Origin: Nocardia caishijiensis NBRC 108228
GTDB lineage: Bacteria; Actinomycetota; Actinomycetes; Mycobacteriales; Mycobacteriaceae
Assembly (NCBI RefSeq): GCF_001612825.1
Contig: NZ_BDBE01000032.1
Coordinates: forward strand, 1-64,000
Reading direction: 5' to 3'
Length of the DNA stretch: 64,000 bases
The translations under genes were made by a program, and so were the position numbers. Within the stretch, counting starts at the first letter, position 1, and each line of letters opens with the position of its first letter. Shown one piece after another: positions 1 through 8,631 of the stretch. The notes beneath the pieces were generated by a model. The model saw nothing but the letters and a program-made list of their open reading frames with translations, was not told where the DNA came from and did no database searches.

Positions 1-115
1 CCCGATCCCCCACCGAGCCTCACACGGGCTCCGGCGGCGCGGTCCGACCGCATCGCAACACGGGCTCCACTGTCGCTGCCTGATCCCCGACCGAGCCCCG
101 GCGGCGGTCGTGCTC
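1..115. other. Intergenic edge downstream of recO
   Basis: Non-coding stretch at the window edge, downstream of recO on the minus strand. It holds two copies of ACACGGGCTCC (around 22-32 and 58-68), too few to call a repeat element. No gene, terminator or RNA is recognisable. In mycobacteria the next gene here would be uppS, which lies outside the window. Confidence 0.4.
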
Positions 116-886
116 TCAGCCCGCGCGACCCGCCGTCGCGGGGTCGGGATCGACGCGACTGCGCTCGATCAGCGGCAGGGTGCGCAGCTGCCGTTCCAGA
201 TGCCACTGCAGATGCGCGGCGACCAGACCGCTGGCCTGACGACGCACCGAGTCGGGCACCTGCGCGATGTAGGCCCACTCCCCTTTCAGCAGGGCGACGA
301 GCAGATCGAGCACCCCGGCGGCGGGCGTGCTCGCGCCGGGTGGGCGGCAGTGCACACACACCGCGCCACCGGCGGCGACGTGGAAGGCACGGTGCGGGCC
401 GGGGGTCGCGCAGCGGGCGCACTCGTCGAGCGCGGGCGCCCAACCGGCGAAACCCATGGCGCGCAACAGGTATGCGTCGAGGATCAGTTCGTGTGGGCGC
501 TTCTTGGCGGCGATGGCGCGCAGGGCGCTCGCGGTGAGCGCGTGCAGTTTCGGCGCGGGGGCGCGCTCCTCACCGGCGAGGCGTTCGGCGGTCTCGAGGA
601 TCGCGCAGGCGGTGGTGTAGCGACCGTAGTCGTCGATGATGTCGGCGGCGAACGCCTCGACGGTGGTGACCTGGGTGACGATGTCGAGCGTGCGGCCGGG
701 ATGCAACTGCACGTCGATGTAGGCGAACGGCTCGAGCCGGGCACCGAACTTCGACTTGGTCCGCCGCACTCCCTTGGCGACCGCGCGCACCAACCCGTGT
801 TGCCTGGTCAGCAGCGTGACGATGCGATCGGCCTCGCCCAGCTTGTGCTGACGGACCACCACCGCCTCGTCCCGATACAACCGCAC
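116..886 (-). CDS. recO: DNA repair protein RecO
   Basis: RecO acts with RecF and RecR to load RecA on gapped DNA during recombinational repair. The protein (256 aa from the chosen start) has the N-terminal OB-fold segment typical of the family (VRLYRDEAVVVRQHKLGEAD) and the stretch RAVAKGVRRTKSKFGARLEP. A zinc-ribbon-like pair, CARC and CVHC, lies in the C-terminal half. I prefer the GTG at 886 because GGAAGA lies 8 bases upstream and mycobacterial RecO starts here; an in-frame GTG at 910 would add 8 residues. Length and cysteine motif match actinobacterial RecO closely. No neighbour is co-directional within 45 bp except the TetR/hydrolase pair upstream. Confidence 0.95.
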   Translation of the reverse strand: MRLYRDEAVVVRQHKLGEADRIVTLLTRQHGLVRAVAKGVRRTKSKFGARLEPFAYIDVQLHPGRTLDIVTQVTTVEAFAADIIDDYGRYTTACAILETAERLAGEERAPAPKLHALTASALRAIAAKKRPHELILDAYLLRAMGFAGWAPALDECARCATPGPHRAFHVAAGGAVCVHCRPPGASTPAAGVLDLLVALLKGEWAYIAQVPDSVRRQASGLVAAHLQWHLERQLRTLPLIERSRVDPDPATAGRAG

Positions 887-931
887 GCGCCCAGTCTTCC
901 ACGTCGCCACGACACCGCGGCCACGGACACG

Positions 932-1534
932 TCAGCTCTGCCTGAGCAGACCGGTGATGAGCAGCAGCAGCGACTGTTGGGTTTCGACACGGGCGCGGTC
1001 GGGGTCCTCGGCGTGCGCGACGATCAGCGACGCCTCGGTGATCGCGCTGAGCAGCAGCTGCGCGAGCACCGGAACCGGGACCGAGGGAACCAGGCCGGAA
1101 TCGACGGCGCGCTGGAGTTCGGCGGTGAGCAGGCCGAGGCCGTGCCGGGCTTCGAACTCACGGAAGGCGGGCCAGCCGAGGACCGTCGGGGCATCCATCA
1201 GAACGATGCGCAGCATCTCCGGGCGGCCGCAGATATCGAGGAAGCAGGCCAGTCCGGCGGTCATCCCGGCGACGACGTCAGCGGGGTCGACGGCGGCGAT
1301 CGCGCGCGCGATCTCGGCGGTGGCCTCGGTTTCGATCTGTTCCAGCACCGCCAGGAACAGCCCGCGTTTGTCGCCGTAGTGGTGGTGCAGGGCACCGCGG
1401 GTGACACCGGCGGCCGCCACCAACTGCTCGGCGGAGGTGCCCGCGAAGCCGCCCTCGGCGAACAGGTCACGGCCTGCCCGCTCGAGCGCGGTCCTGGTGG
1501 TGCGGGAGCGGTCCTCCTGACTACGGCGCTGCAT
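932..1534 (-). CDS. TetR-family transcriptional regulator
   Basis: A 200-aa regulator. The N-terminal helix-turn-helix (about residues 12-58) carries the TetR signature TSAEQLVAAAGVTRGALHHH followed by YGDKRGLF. The remainder is a variable helical ligand domain. Its start overlaps the 3' end of the upstream hydrolase gene by 14 bp, so the two are one transcription unit. A near-perfect palindrome at 2426-2446 in the divergent promoter is the likely operator, so the protein probably represses its own operon and perhaps the divergent amidase. The ligand cannot be inferred from the sequence. Confidence 0.9.
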   Translation of the reverse strand: MQRRSQEDRSRTTRTALERAGRDLFAEGGFAGTSAEQLVAAAGVTRGALHHHYGDKRGLFLAVLEQIETEATAEIARAIAAVDPADVVAGMTAGLACFLDICGRPEMLRIVLMDAPTVLGWPAFREFEARHGLGLLTAELQRAVDSGLVPSVPVPVLAQLLLSAITEASLIVAHAEDPDRARVETQQSLLLLITGLLRQS

Positions 1535-2387
1535 GCAGCCGAGTGAACTCCACGATCAGTTCGGTGAGCAACTCCGGCTGGTCCTCGGGAAGGAAGGTGT
1601 AGGAATCGCCGACGGTGCGCAGACTCGCCCGAGGCAGGGCTGCGACCAAGCGCTGCGCCAGCGACATCGGGAACAGCTTGTCCTCGGTGGACCAGACCAC
1701 GAGAACCGGCAGGTCGACCTCGGCGAATCGGTGCGCGGCGGCCAGCGTGTACCGAGCGTCCACACCCGCGGCGAACCGGCGCAGGTCCGCCCGAATCCCT
1801 GGGTCGCGGCGAGCAGGCCCCAGGTAGGACTCCGCGATCGCCCGGGGCAGTGCGTGTTTGGTCACCCAGCCGAAGGCAAGTGGCAGCCGCTGCGCGGGTC
1901 GCCAGCGCAACGGGGCGAGCAGCGCGGCGACGGCGCCCGGGAGCTTCGCCAGGCGGACCAGGGTGGTGAAGGGCTGCGGCGGGAAGACCTCGAAGCAGTC
2001 GACAGCGGCCAGGACGACGCGACCGATCCGCTCCGGGTGCCGGGTCATCAGGATCTGGGTGAGCGCGCCGCCGGTGTCGCTGGCGACGATCGTGACATCG
2101 GTGAGGTCGAGCGCGTCGAGGAATTCGGCGATCAGGTCGGCCAGGCCCACGGGGGTGAGGTCGGCTTCTGGCATCGGAATCGAGTGCGAGCCGAGCGGCC
2201 AGTCCGGGGCGAGGCAGCGGTGCCCGGCCGCGACGAGGCCGGGGATCACACCGCGCCAGAGATCGGCGTTGACGAGCAGGCCGTGGACGAACACGACCGG
2301 CGATCCGGTTCCGATGTCGTGATACCGGAGGCGCCCGGACGACAGCGCGAGGTCGGGTGCCGGGCCGAGTGCTGAGCTGATTCCCAT
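1521..2387 (-). CDS. Alpha/beta-fold hydrolase with Asp at the nucleophile position
   Basis: A 288-aa alpha/beta hydrolase. The oxyanion-hole segment is VVFVHGLLVN (about 31-40). The nucleophile elbow reads VASDTGGAL, placing Asp104 rather than Ser at the nucleophile position, as in haloalkane dehalogenases and epoxide hydrolases. The C-terminal segment DSYTFLPED has Thr where the catalytic His normally stands, so the canonical triad looks incomplete. I recall similar uncharacterised actinobacterial proteins sharing both features, so this may be a real subfamily and not decay. It is cotranscribed with the downstream TetR gene (14-bp overlap) from the promoter carrying the 2426-2446 palindrome. 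The substrate is unknown. Confidence 0.85.
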   Translation of the reverse strand: MGISSALGPAPDLALSSGRLRYHDIGTGSPVVFVHGLLVNADLWRGVIPGLVAAGHRCLAPDWPLGSHSIPMPEADLTPVGLADLIAEFLDALDLTDVTIVASDTGGALTQILMTRHPERIGRVVLAAVDCFEVFPPQPFTTLVRLAKLPGAVAALLAPLRWRPAQRLPLAFGWVTKHALPRAIAESYLGPARRDPGIRADLRRFAAGVDARYTLAAAHRFAEVDLPVLVVWSTEDKLFPMSLAQRLVAALPRASLRTVGDSYTFLPEDQPELLTELIVEFTRLHAAP

Positions 2388-2425
2388 GGGGTCCTCCCCT
2401 GATCGAATGATTGGTCTCCACTGTT

Positions 2426-2446
2426 ACATACATACTGAATGTATGT
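2426..2446. promoter_or_regulatory. Palindromic operator, probably for the adjacent TetR
   Basis: ACATACAT at 2426-2433 and ATGTATGT at 2439-2446 form a perfect 8-bp inverted repeat with a 5-bp spacer. It lies 39 bp upstream of the hydrolase start and 85 bp upstream of the divergent amidase start. Size and symmetry suit a TetR dimer. The assignment to the TetR encoded at 932-1534 is inference from position. Confidence 0.7.
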
Positions 2447-2531
2447 CTAGATGAATTACACCTAGGGTATGTGGACGAGTGACCAGTTGCGGGATACCGT
2501 CGAGCCACCTGCCCGCAGAGACGGAGTTCAC

Positions 2532-3956
2532 ATGTCCGCGCCCGACCGCATCGCGCCGCCACCGGCCGACCTCGGCCTCGCCGAACTCGCCTCGGCCCTC
2601 ACCCACGGCACCACCACCTCGGTGGCCGCCGTCACCGAGGCCCTCGACCGCATCGAGGCGTCCCAGCCGACGCTCAACGCCTTCCGTGTGGTGCGCCGCG
2701 CGGCCGCACTGCGCGAGGCCGCCGAGGCCGACGCTCGGCTGGCCGCCGGTGTCCGACTGCCGCTGCTCGGAGTACCCGTCGCGGTCAAGGACGACACCGA
2801 TGTGACCGGGGAGCCCACCGCCTTCGGCTGCGGTGGCGAGTTCGCGCGCGCGAGCGAGGACGCCGAATCGGTGCGCCGGTTACGGGCGGCGGGTGCGGTG
2901 ATCGTCGGCAAGGCCAACACCTGCGAACTCGGTCAGCTGCCGTTCACCAGTGGCGCGGCGTTCGGCCACACCCGCAACCCGTGGGATCGCACCCGCACGC
3001 CCGGCGGTTCCTCGGGCGGGTCGGCCGCCGCCGTCGCGGCCGGAATGGTTCCTGCCGCACTGGGTTCCGACGGCGCGGGTTCGGTGCGGATCCCGGCGGC
3101 GTGGACCAACCTGGTCGGCATCAAACCGCAGCGCGGCCGCATCTCCACCTGGCCGCTGCCCGAGGCGTTCCACGGACTCACCGTCAACGGACCGCTGGCG
3201 CGCACGGTGGCCGACGCTGCCCTGCTGCTCGACGTCGCCGCAGGTCCGCACGAGGGCGATCTGCACACCCCGGCCCCGATCGACGCGCGCGCCGCGCTCG
3301 GTCGCGATCCGGGCAAGCTGAGAATCGCTGTCTCCCTCGCTATTCCGTTCACAGCGACCAAGACGGCCCTCGATCCCGAGATCGCCGCCGCCGTGCGCGC
3401 GATGGCGGGCACCCTGCGCGAGCTCGGCCACACGGTGACCGTCGCCGACCTGCACTACGGTCTGCTGATCGGCGCGTCGTTCCTGCCGCGCTCACTGTCG
3501 GGCATCAGCAAGGTGCACCGCGCCATGCCCGGCGCCGTCGTCGACCCGCGCACGACCGCCAACGCCCGCATCGGCCGCCTGCTCGACGGCCCCGCACTGT
3601 TCGCCGCGCGCCGCCTGGAACCGTTGCTGCACAAGCGGATCGGCGGGTTCTTCGACGACTACGACCTGGTACTGGCCCCCACCACCGCCACCCCTCCCCC
3701 ACGCGCCGAAGACATCGACGGCATCGGCGTCGGCGCGACCAACAACCTCATCACCGGGGCCTGCCCGTACACCTGGCCGTGGAATGTCCTCGGGTGGCCG
3801 AGCGTGAACGTTCCCGCCGGATTCACCGACGACGGTCTCCCGATCGGCGCGCAACTGATGGGCACGGCCGACACCGAGCCGATGCTGATCTCGCTGGCCG
3901 CACAGCTGGAATCGGAATTGCGCTGGGAGCGCCACCGCCCGACACCGTGGTGGTGA
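2532..3956 (+). CDS. Amidase-signature family amidase (AmiA2-like)
   Basis: A 474-aa amidase of the amidase-signature family, hydrolysing an amide to acid and ammonia. The Ser-cisSer-Lys triad is visible: Lys86 in VAVKDDTDV, Ser about 160 in GGSSGGS, and the nucleophile Ser184 in GAGSVRIPA. The ATG at 2532 is preferred because GGAG lies 5 bases upstream; an in-frame ATG at 2469 would add 21 residues with no evident ribosome site. In M. tuberculosis the homologous position between recO and era holds amiA2 (Rv2363, from memory), which supports orthology. The physiological substrate is unknown. It is divergent from the TetR/hydrolase operon and its 3' end abuts the kinase gene on the opposite strand. 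Confidence 0.9.
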   Translation: MSAPDRIAPPPADLGLAELASALTHGTTTSVAAVTEALDRIEASQPTLNAFRVVRRAAALREAAEADARLAAGVRLPLLGVPVAVKDDTDVTGEPTAFGCGGEFARASEDAESVRRLRAAGAVIVGKANTCELGQLPFTSGAAFGHTRNPWDRTRTPGGSSGGSAAAVAAGMVPAALGSDGAGSVRIPAAWTNLVGIKPQRGRISTWPLPEAFHGLTVNGPLARTVADAALLLDVAAGPHEGDLHTPAPIDARAALGRDPGKLRIAVSLAIPFTATKTALDPEIAAAVRAMAGTLRELGHTVTVADLHYGLLIGASFLPRSLSGISKVHRAMPGAVVDPRTTANARIGRLLDGPALFAARRLEPLLHKRIGGFFDDYDLVLAPTTATPPPRAEDIDGIGVGATNNLITGACPYTWPWNVLGWPSVNVPAGFTDDGLPIGAQLMGTADTEPMLISLAAQLESELRWERHRPTPWW

Positions 3957-3957
3957 G

Positions 3958-5667
3958 TCAGAGCGGGGCGTTCACCCACCAGCGGTTGTAGAGGTCGGTG
4001 CCGTTCGCCCCGCCGAGAACGACGATCAGGCAGAAGTTGCGGGCCGTGTCGTCGAATTGGATGCTCAGCGCACCGGCGACCGTACCGGGAACGCGGCCGG
4101 GGATGTCCTCGATGACGATCCGGCCCCGCCCCGACGGCCGCTCCCACTGCTCTTCCCTGGTCGTGAGGGCGTCGTCGAAGCTGCCCGCGGTGCCGGGCGC
4201 GCGATTGCCCTTGCACGCCACCGTCATCCGCTCGACCGGGTTGCGGTCGCCGTTGCAGCTGAGGGTGCCCATGTCGCCGAGCTGGTCCAGTGGAACTGGG
4301 TTGTATTCCTTGTCGATCGCGGCGCAACGGGTGCCCTGGTAGCCGCTGGCGAACGGCGACTTGGGGAGCAACTCGGGAAACGCGCGCACGATGTATTCGT
4401 GTGCCTTCCACGGTGATTCGGCGGCGGTCGTCGGGGCCGCCGATGTCGCGGCGACCTCGGGGGTCGTCGGTTCGTCACGGTTGAGGGCGACGATTCCTGC
4501 CGCGATCGCGGCGGCGGTGACCAGGACGGCCGCTCCGGCGACCAGCGGCCATCGCCTGCGCGGTGGGTCACCGGCCGGGCTGATGCGGGGCGTGGCCCAC
4601 GGCTGCTCGGCACCTCGCGGACCACCCGACACGCTCTGCGCGACTCGCGGAACAACCTGCGCGCGTGCGTCGCCCGGCGCATCCGGCCGATGACCCTGTC
4701 CGCCGTGCGGCGTGCCCGGTGCGGCGCTCGAGACAGCGACCCCGGGTGACGCGCTGGGCCGTCCGCTCGGCGGATTTCGTGGCAGCACCGCCTCGGGCGC
4801 ACCGATCCGCGCCGTCGGAGGCACCGGGGTGCCGAAAGCCGCGGCCGTGGCAGCCGCGAGGGCCCCGCAGCTGGCATACCGGTCGTCGGGGTTCTTGGCC
4901 AGCGCTCGGGCGATCACCGCATCGACAGCGGGTGGTAGGTGCGGATTCAGCTCGGTGGGCCGAGGTGGCGGCGCGGTCAGGTGCGCGTTGATGACGGCGG
5001 CGGGCGTCTCGCGCGGGAACGGTTTGCGACCGGTGAGCAGCTCGTAGAGCGTGCAGCCGAGCGAGTACTGGTCGGCACGATGGTCGACGGCGTCGAGCCG
5101 GATCAATTCCGGTGCCGCGTAGGCGAGGGTGGCCAGGAACACGCCGGACTCGGTCAACGCGGTGCCGTCGGTACCGGATTTGGCGATGCCGAAATCGGCG
5201 ACCAGCACCCGCTCCGGTTCCCCCACACGCGATTCCAGCATCAGATTGGCGGGCTTGACGTCGCGGTGCAGCAGTCCGGCGCGGTGGGCCGCGTCCAGAC
5301 CGGCGGCGGCTCCGGCGACGATGTGCAGAGTCAGCCGAGGATCGGGCACACCATCGCGCAGCACGGACGCGGCATCGGTGCCTGCCACGTACTGCATCGC
5401 GATCCACAGCGCGCCCTGGTCGATGCCGCGATCGTGCACAGCCACCACGTTCGGATGGTCGATGCGGGCCGCCAGTTCGGCCTCCCGGACGAACCGGGCC
5501 CGGAATTCGGCGGAGGCACTGTGCGCGTCGCTGAGCACTTTGAGCGCGTCCGAGCGCGGCAGACGCGGATGACGCGCGGCGTAGACGGTGCCCATGCCGC
5601 CGCTGCCGAGGACGCGCTCGATCACGTACCCGGCGAAGACCGCACCAGGGCGCAGCTGTTCGCTCAC
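3958..5667 (-). CDS. Membrane Ser/Thr protein kinase with cysteine-containing ectodomain (copy 1)
   Basis: A Hanks-type kinase of 569 aa. The kinase domain (about 12-275) has the glycine loop GSGGMGTVY, Lys43 in ALKVL, HRDVKPANL (Asp136), DFGIAK (Asp158) and an APE motif. A Pro/Ala-rich juxtamembrane stretch follows, then one membrane helix (about 373-395) after an RRRW stop-transfer signal. The outer domain is about 170 aa, contains several Cys and ends RWWVNAPL. There are no PASTA repeats, so it is not PknB. The start is GTG 5667, overlapping the upstream lipoprotein stop as GTGA. The ectodomain is homologous to that of the kinase at 6862-8466, so duplication is likely. It probably senses an extracellular cue. 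Confidence 0.93.
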   Translation of the reverse strand: MSEQLRPGAVFAGYVIERVLGSGGMGTVYAARHPRLPRSDALKVLSDAHSASAEFRARFVREAELAARIDHPNVVAVHDRGIDQGALWIAMQYVAGTDAASVLRDGVPDPRLTLHIVAGAAAGLDAAHRAGLLHRDVKPANLMLESRVGEPERVLVADFGIAKSGTDGTALTESGVFLATLAYAAPELIRLDAVDHRADQYSLGCTLYELLTGRKPFPRETPAAVINAHLTAPPPRPTELNPHLPPAVDAVIARALAKNPDDRYASCGALAAATAAAFGTPVPPTARIGAPEAVLPRNPPSGRPSASPGVAVSSAAPGTPHGGQGHRPDAPGDARAQVVPRVAQSVSGGPRGAEQPWATPRISPAGDPPRRRWPLVAGAAVLVTAAAIAAGIVALNRDEPTTPEVAATSAAPTTAAESPWKAHEYIVRAFPELLPKSPFASGYQGTRCAAIDKEYNPVPLDQLGDMGTLSCNGDRNPVERMTVACKGNRAPGTAGSFDDALTTREEQWERPSGRGRIVIEDIPGRVPGTVAGALSIQFDDTARNFCLIVVLGGANGTDLYNRWWVNAPL

Positions 5668-6875
5668 TCGGCCAGCTCCAGCAGGCTGTACTGGGCCGAC
5701 GCCTTCTGTCGGATCTGCTGCTCGGTCGGCGCGAAGACGGTGGCGATATAGCGGCCGTGCAGCAGTGCGCACACGTACCGGACTTCCGGCTCGCTCCCCA
5801 CCGCGCCTGCGTCGCCGCACCGGATGTCCTCGATGCCCGAGGGACCGGGCAGCAGCCGCAGGTCGGTCCAGCTGGTGATGCCGCGCTCGTAGGCTCGGCG
5901 CGCCTCGGTGGCATCGAAGTAGCGCTTGAGTCCGTCGAAGCCGACCAGTGCGAGGGCATTCGCCGAGGTCCGCTGTTGGCGGCTACCCATCAGAAAGGTC
6001 GCGTTGGGGCCGTACACCACGCCCCTGGCGTGCAGCACGCCCTTGCCACCTGCGATGTTGTCCGCGTCGACCAGCACCACCGCGGGCGACGACCACCGCC
6101 CCACCTTCTCCGGAACCATCCGGGCGAGCATGCCCTCACCATCGATCGGCAGGTCGGCGAACCGCTCGGGCGGCGTCGGCACGAAGCGGTCGAGCTCGGG
6201 CAACTGCGCGTCGAACGCCGCGCTGATCAGGGTGGTCAGCGCGGCGGCATCGGGGGTCGTGTGCACGGCGTACACGCTCACCACGAACGCGCCGTGGGCG
6301 ATGGTGGCCGCCATGCTCGCCACCGTGGGACGCCAATGCGCCTTGGCCGCAGGGTACTTCGGAATCGATACCGCGACATTGTCGGCGCTGACCGCCGCGT
6401 CGGTGGCGTCGAGTCCGGCCGCCGCCGCGGTCGCCGCGGCTGCGTTCGGCATGCGCAGAGCCAGCACCGTCAGCTGCCGGGTGTGGGCGGTGTCGGTCCC
6501 GGCGACGAGGAAACCGGCGAGCATGCCGTGTTCGGTGAGCACGGCACGTGCCTGTTCGGACAGCACGCCCGACACCTTGGCCGGGGTCGGCAGCGGAACG
6601 GCTTCCTTGTCGGGGGGCGGGACCGACAGCGCGGAATCGGCTTTGGCCGGATTGACCATGACCTCACCGATCCGGAGCGACTCGATCACCCGGCCCGAGT
6701 ATTCGGTCCCCGGTGGCGCCGTCAGCGGAACATGCTGGTAGTGCCCGTAGTCCAAGGTGGCGAGGTCGACGCGGACCGGCTCCGCGCTCCCGGATACCTG
6801 GCAGCCGGTCACTGCGGCGGCCACGAGCACAACGCCGAGCAGACCACTGGCCAGGCGCGCGTCACAGCGGCGCAT
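5664..6875 (-). CDS. Putative lipoprotein between two kinases
   Basis: A 403-aa predicted lipoprotein. The N-terminus MRRCDARLASGLLGVVLVA leads to the lipobox AVTGC (Cys near 24). ATG 6875 is preferred over longer in-frame starts because it places this signal peptide at the N-terminus. The mature part begins with ATLDYGHYQHVPL and has no enzymatic motif that I recognise. It resembles Nocardia lipoproteins now grouped under domain-of-unknown-function families (possibly DUF7373, from memory). It overlaps the upstream kinase gene by 14 bp and the downstream kinase by 4 bp, so all three are translated from one message. An extracytoplasmic partner or ligand presenter for the kinases is a reasonable inference only. 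Confidence 0.8.
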   Translation of the reverse strand: MRRCDARLASGLLGVVLVAAAVTGCQVSGSAEPVRVDLATLDYGHYQHVPLTAPPGTEYSGRVIESLRIGEVMVNPAKADSALSVPPPDKEAVPLPTPAKVSGVLSEQARAVLTEHGMLAGFLVAGTDTAHTRQLTVLALRMPNAAAATAAAAGLDATDAAVSADNVAVSIPKYPAAKAHWRPTVASMAATIAHGAFVVSVYAVHTTPDAAALTTLISAAFDAQLPELDRFVPTPPERFADLPIDGEGMLARMVPEKVGRWSSPAVVLVDADNIAGGKGVLHARGVVYGPNATFLMGSRQQRTSANALALVGFDGLKRYFDATEARRAYERGITSWTDLRLLPGPSGIEDIRCGDAGAVGSEPEVRYVCALLHGRYIATVFAPTEQQIRQKASAQYSLLELAE

Positions 6876-8466
6876 CGGGCCACCACCTCTCGCGCAGTTC
6901 GGCGCCGTCGGCGCCGCCGACGACCCTGATCCGGCAGAACGACCTGGCGGCATCGTCGAAGTAGATCGACAGGTTACCGACGACACCACCGTCCAGATCG
7001 GTGTTCCTGCCCCAGTGCAGATTTCCGCTCCCGGACGCGCGCCGCCACTCTTCGCTGCCCTCCACCGTGTCCGTGCTCGGCGGCACCAGCATCAGCGAGC
7101 GATCGGTATTGCACTCGAGGGTGACCGATACCGCCGGGTCGCGGTTGCCTTCACAGCGCATCCGCGCGAACGGCGCGAGTGTGTCGGTCGGGATGTGATC
7201 ACCCTTGTCGTCGATCATGTAACAGGCACTCATCTCCTGGTACCCGACACCGAGTTGATAGGCGGGCAGCAGGTCGGGAAACAGGTCAGCGACGAAGCTG
7301 TAGACGCCCCACGCGGTCGCGGGTGGGAGCGGTGGTGGCGAGGTGGTCACGTCGGCATTCGTCGACGACTCGGTGCCGCCGCCGGTCCCCAGCATCGCGG
7401 CCGTGACGATGCCGACGACGAATACCGCCGCCACCGCGATTCGGAAACCACGGCGGCGGACGAGCCGGGCGAAGGGGGTGCGCCGTGGCAGCAGCACCGC
7501 CGCGAACGGATCGTCGGGGAAGGAGCCCGCGCGCGACTCCCCCACTGCCGCGCCGAATGGCGGGAGCGGTGGTGCTGAGCTCGGCAGCGAAGCGGAAGTG
7601 GGCGCCGCTGGCTCCGATGACGCGGACCCGTGCATCGCCTCGCGTGCCGCCGCGGCCAGCGCACCACACGAATCGAACCGTTGGGCCGGGTCTTTGGCCA
7701 GAGCCCGCGCGATCACCGCGTCGAAACCCGCCGGAAGTCCTGGCCGCAGCGCCGACGGCCGCGGCGGCGGTTCGTGCAGATGGGCGTACATCACCGCGGC
7801 GGGCGTCTGCCGGGGGAACGGCACCGAGCCGGTGAGCAGCTGGAACAGCGAGCAACCGAGCGCGTAGACATCGGCACGCAGATCGACGCGCTCGCCACCG
7901 AGTTGCTCGGGCGACACGTAGGACAGGGTCGCGGTGAATCCACCGCCCGCGGACAGCGTGGCGGTGTCCTCGGCCCGACGGGCGATGCCGAAATCGGTGA
8001 CCAGTACCCGGTCCGGTTTGCCCGGATCCTCGGCCACCAGAATGTTGGCGGGTTTCACATCACGGTGCAGCAGTCCGGCGCGGTGCACCGCGTCGAGTCC
8101 ACGCGCGGCCTCGCCGATGATGTGGACCGCCCGCGCGGGATCGAGCCCGGTGGGGGTGCGCCGGACGAGTTCGGCGGCGTCGGCTCCGGCGACGTACTGG
8201 GTGGCGATCCAGAGCTTGCCGTCGACCTCGCCGCGATCGCGCACGGCGACGAGATTCGGATGGGTGAGTCCGGCGGCCAGTTCGGCCTCGCGCAGGAACC
8301 TGGCCCGGAACTCGGTGTCGCCCGCGTGGTCGTCGGCGAGGATCTTGATCGCGTCGTGGCGGGGCAGTCGCGGATGCTTGGCCAGGTAGACGGTGCCCAT
8401 GCCACCGCTGCCGAGGCGTCGCTCGATCAGATAGCCCGCGAACTCCGCGCCCTCGGCAATACTCAC
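6862..8466 (-). CDS. Membrane Ser/Thr protein kinase with cysteine-containing ectodomain (copy 2)
   Basis: A 534-aa Hanks-type kinase and paralogue of the kinase at 3958-5667. The catalytic domain has GSGGMGTVY, Lys41 in AIKIL, HRDVKPAN (Asp136), DFGIAR and the activation segment ending SPEQ. A single membrane helix follows RRRGFRIAVAAVFVVG. The outer domain carries several Cys, matches copy 1 in spacing (FPDLLP near the membrane, RWWPDAPL at the C-terminus) and is the likely sensing part. GTG 8466 is preferred because GGGAGAG lies 9 bases upstream and it matches the paralogue's start; an ATG at 8490 and longer forms are possible. It is the first gene of the three-gene overlapping unit. Confidence 0.93.
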   Translation of the reverse strand: MSIAEGAEFAGYLIERRLGSGGMGTVYLAKHPRLPRHDAIKILADDHAGDTEFRARFLREAELAAGLTHPNLVAVRDRGEVDGKLWIATQYVAGADAAELVRRTPTGLDPARAVHIIGEAARGLDAVHRAGLLHRDVKPANILVAEDPGKPDRVLVTDFGIARRAEDTATLSAGGGFTATLSYVSPEQLGGERVDLRADVYALGCSLFQLLTGSVPFPRQTPAAVMYAHLHEPPPRPSALRPGLPAGFDAVIARALAKDPAQRFDSCGALAAAAREAMHGSASSEPAAPTSASLPSSAPPLPPFGAAVGESRAGSFPDDPFAAVLLPRRTPFARLVRRRGFRIAVAAVFVVGIVTAAMLGTGGGTESSTNADVTTSPPPLPPATAWGVYSFVADLFPDLLPAYQLGVGYQEMSACYMIDDKGDHIPTDTLAPFARMRCEGNRDPAVSVTLECNTDRSLMLVPPSTDTVEGSEEWRRASGSGNLHWGRNTDLDGGVVGNLSIYFDDAARSFCRIRVVGGADGAELRERWWPDAPL

Positions 8467-8631
8467 CGCCCGAACTCTCCCACGCTCCATTCTGCCGGGA
8501 CCCTTCCGACAGACACCCGGTGCCACGGCACCGGACGATCGCCACCCACCGAGCGGGTTCGGCGACGATGTTCGAGTGACTATAACAACATGAATCAGGC
8601 TGTGCGGGGCCACGATCACGACCCCAGCACG

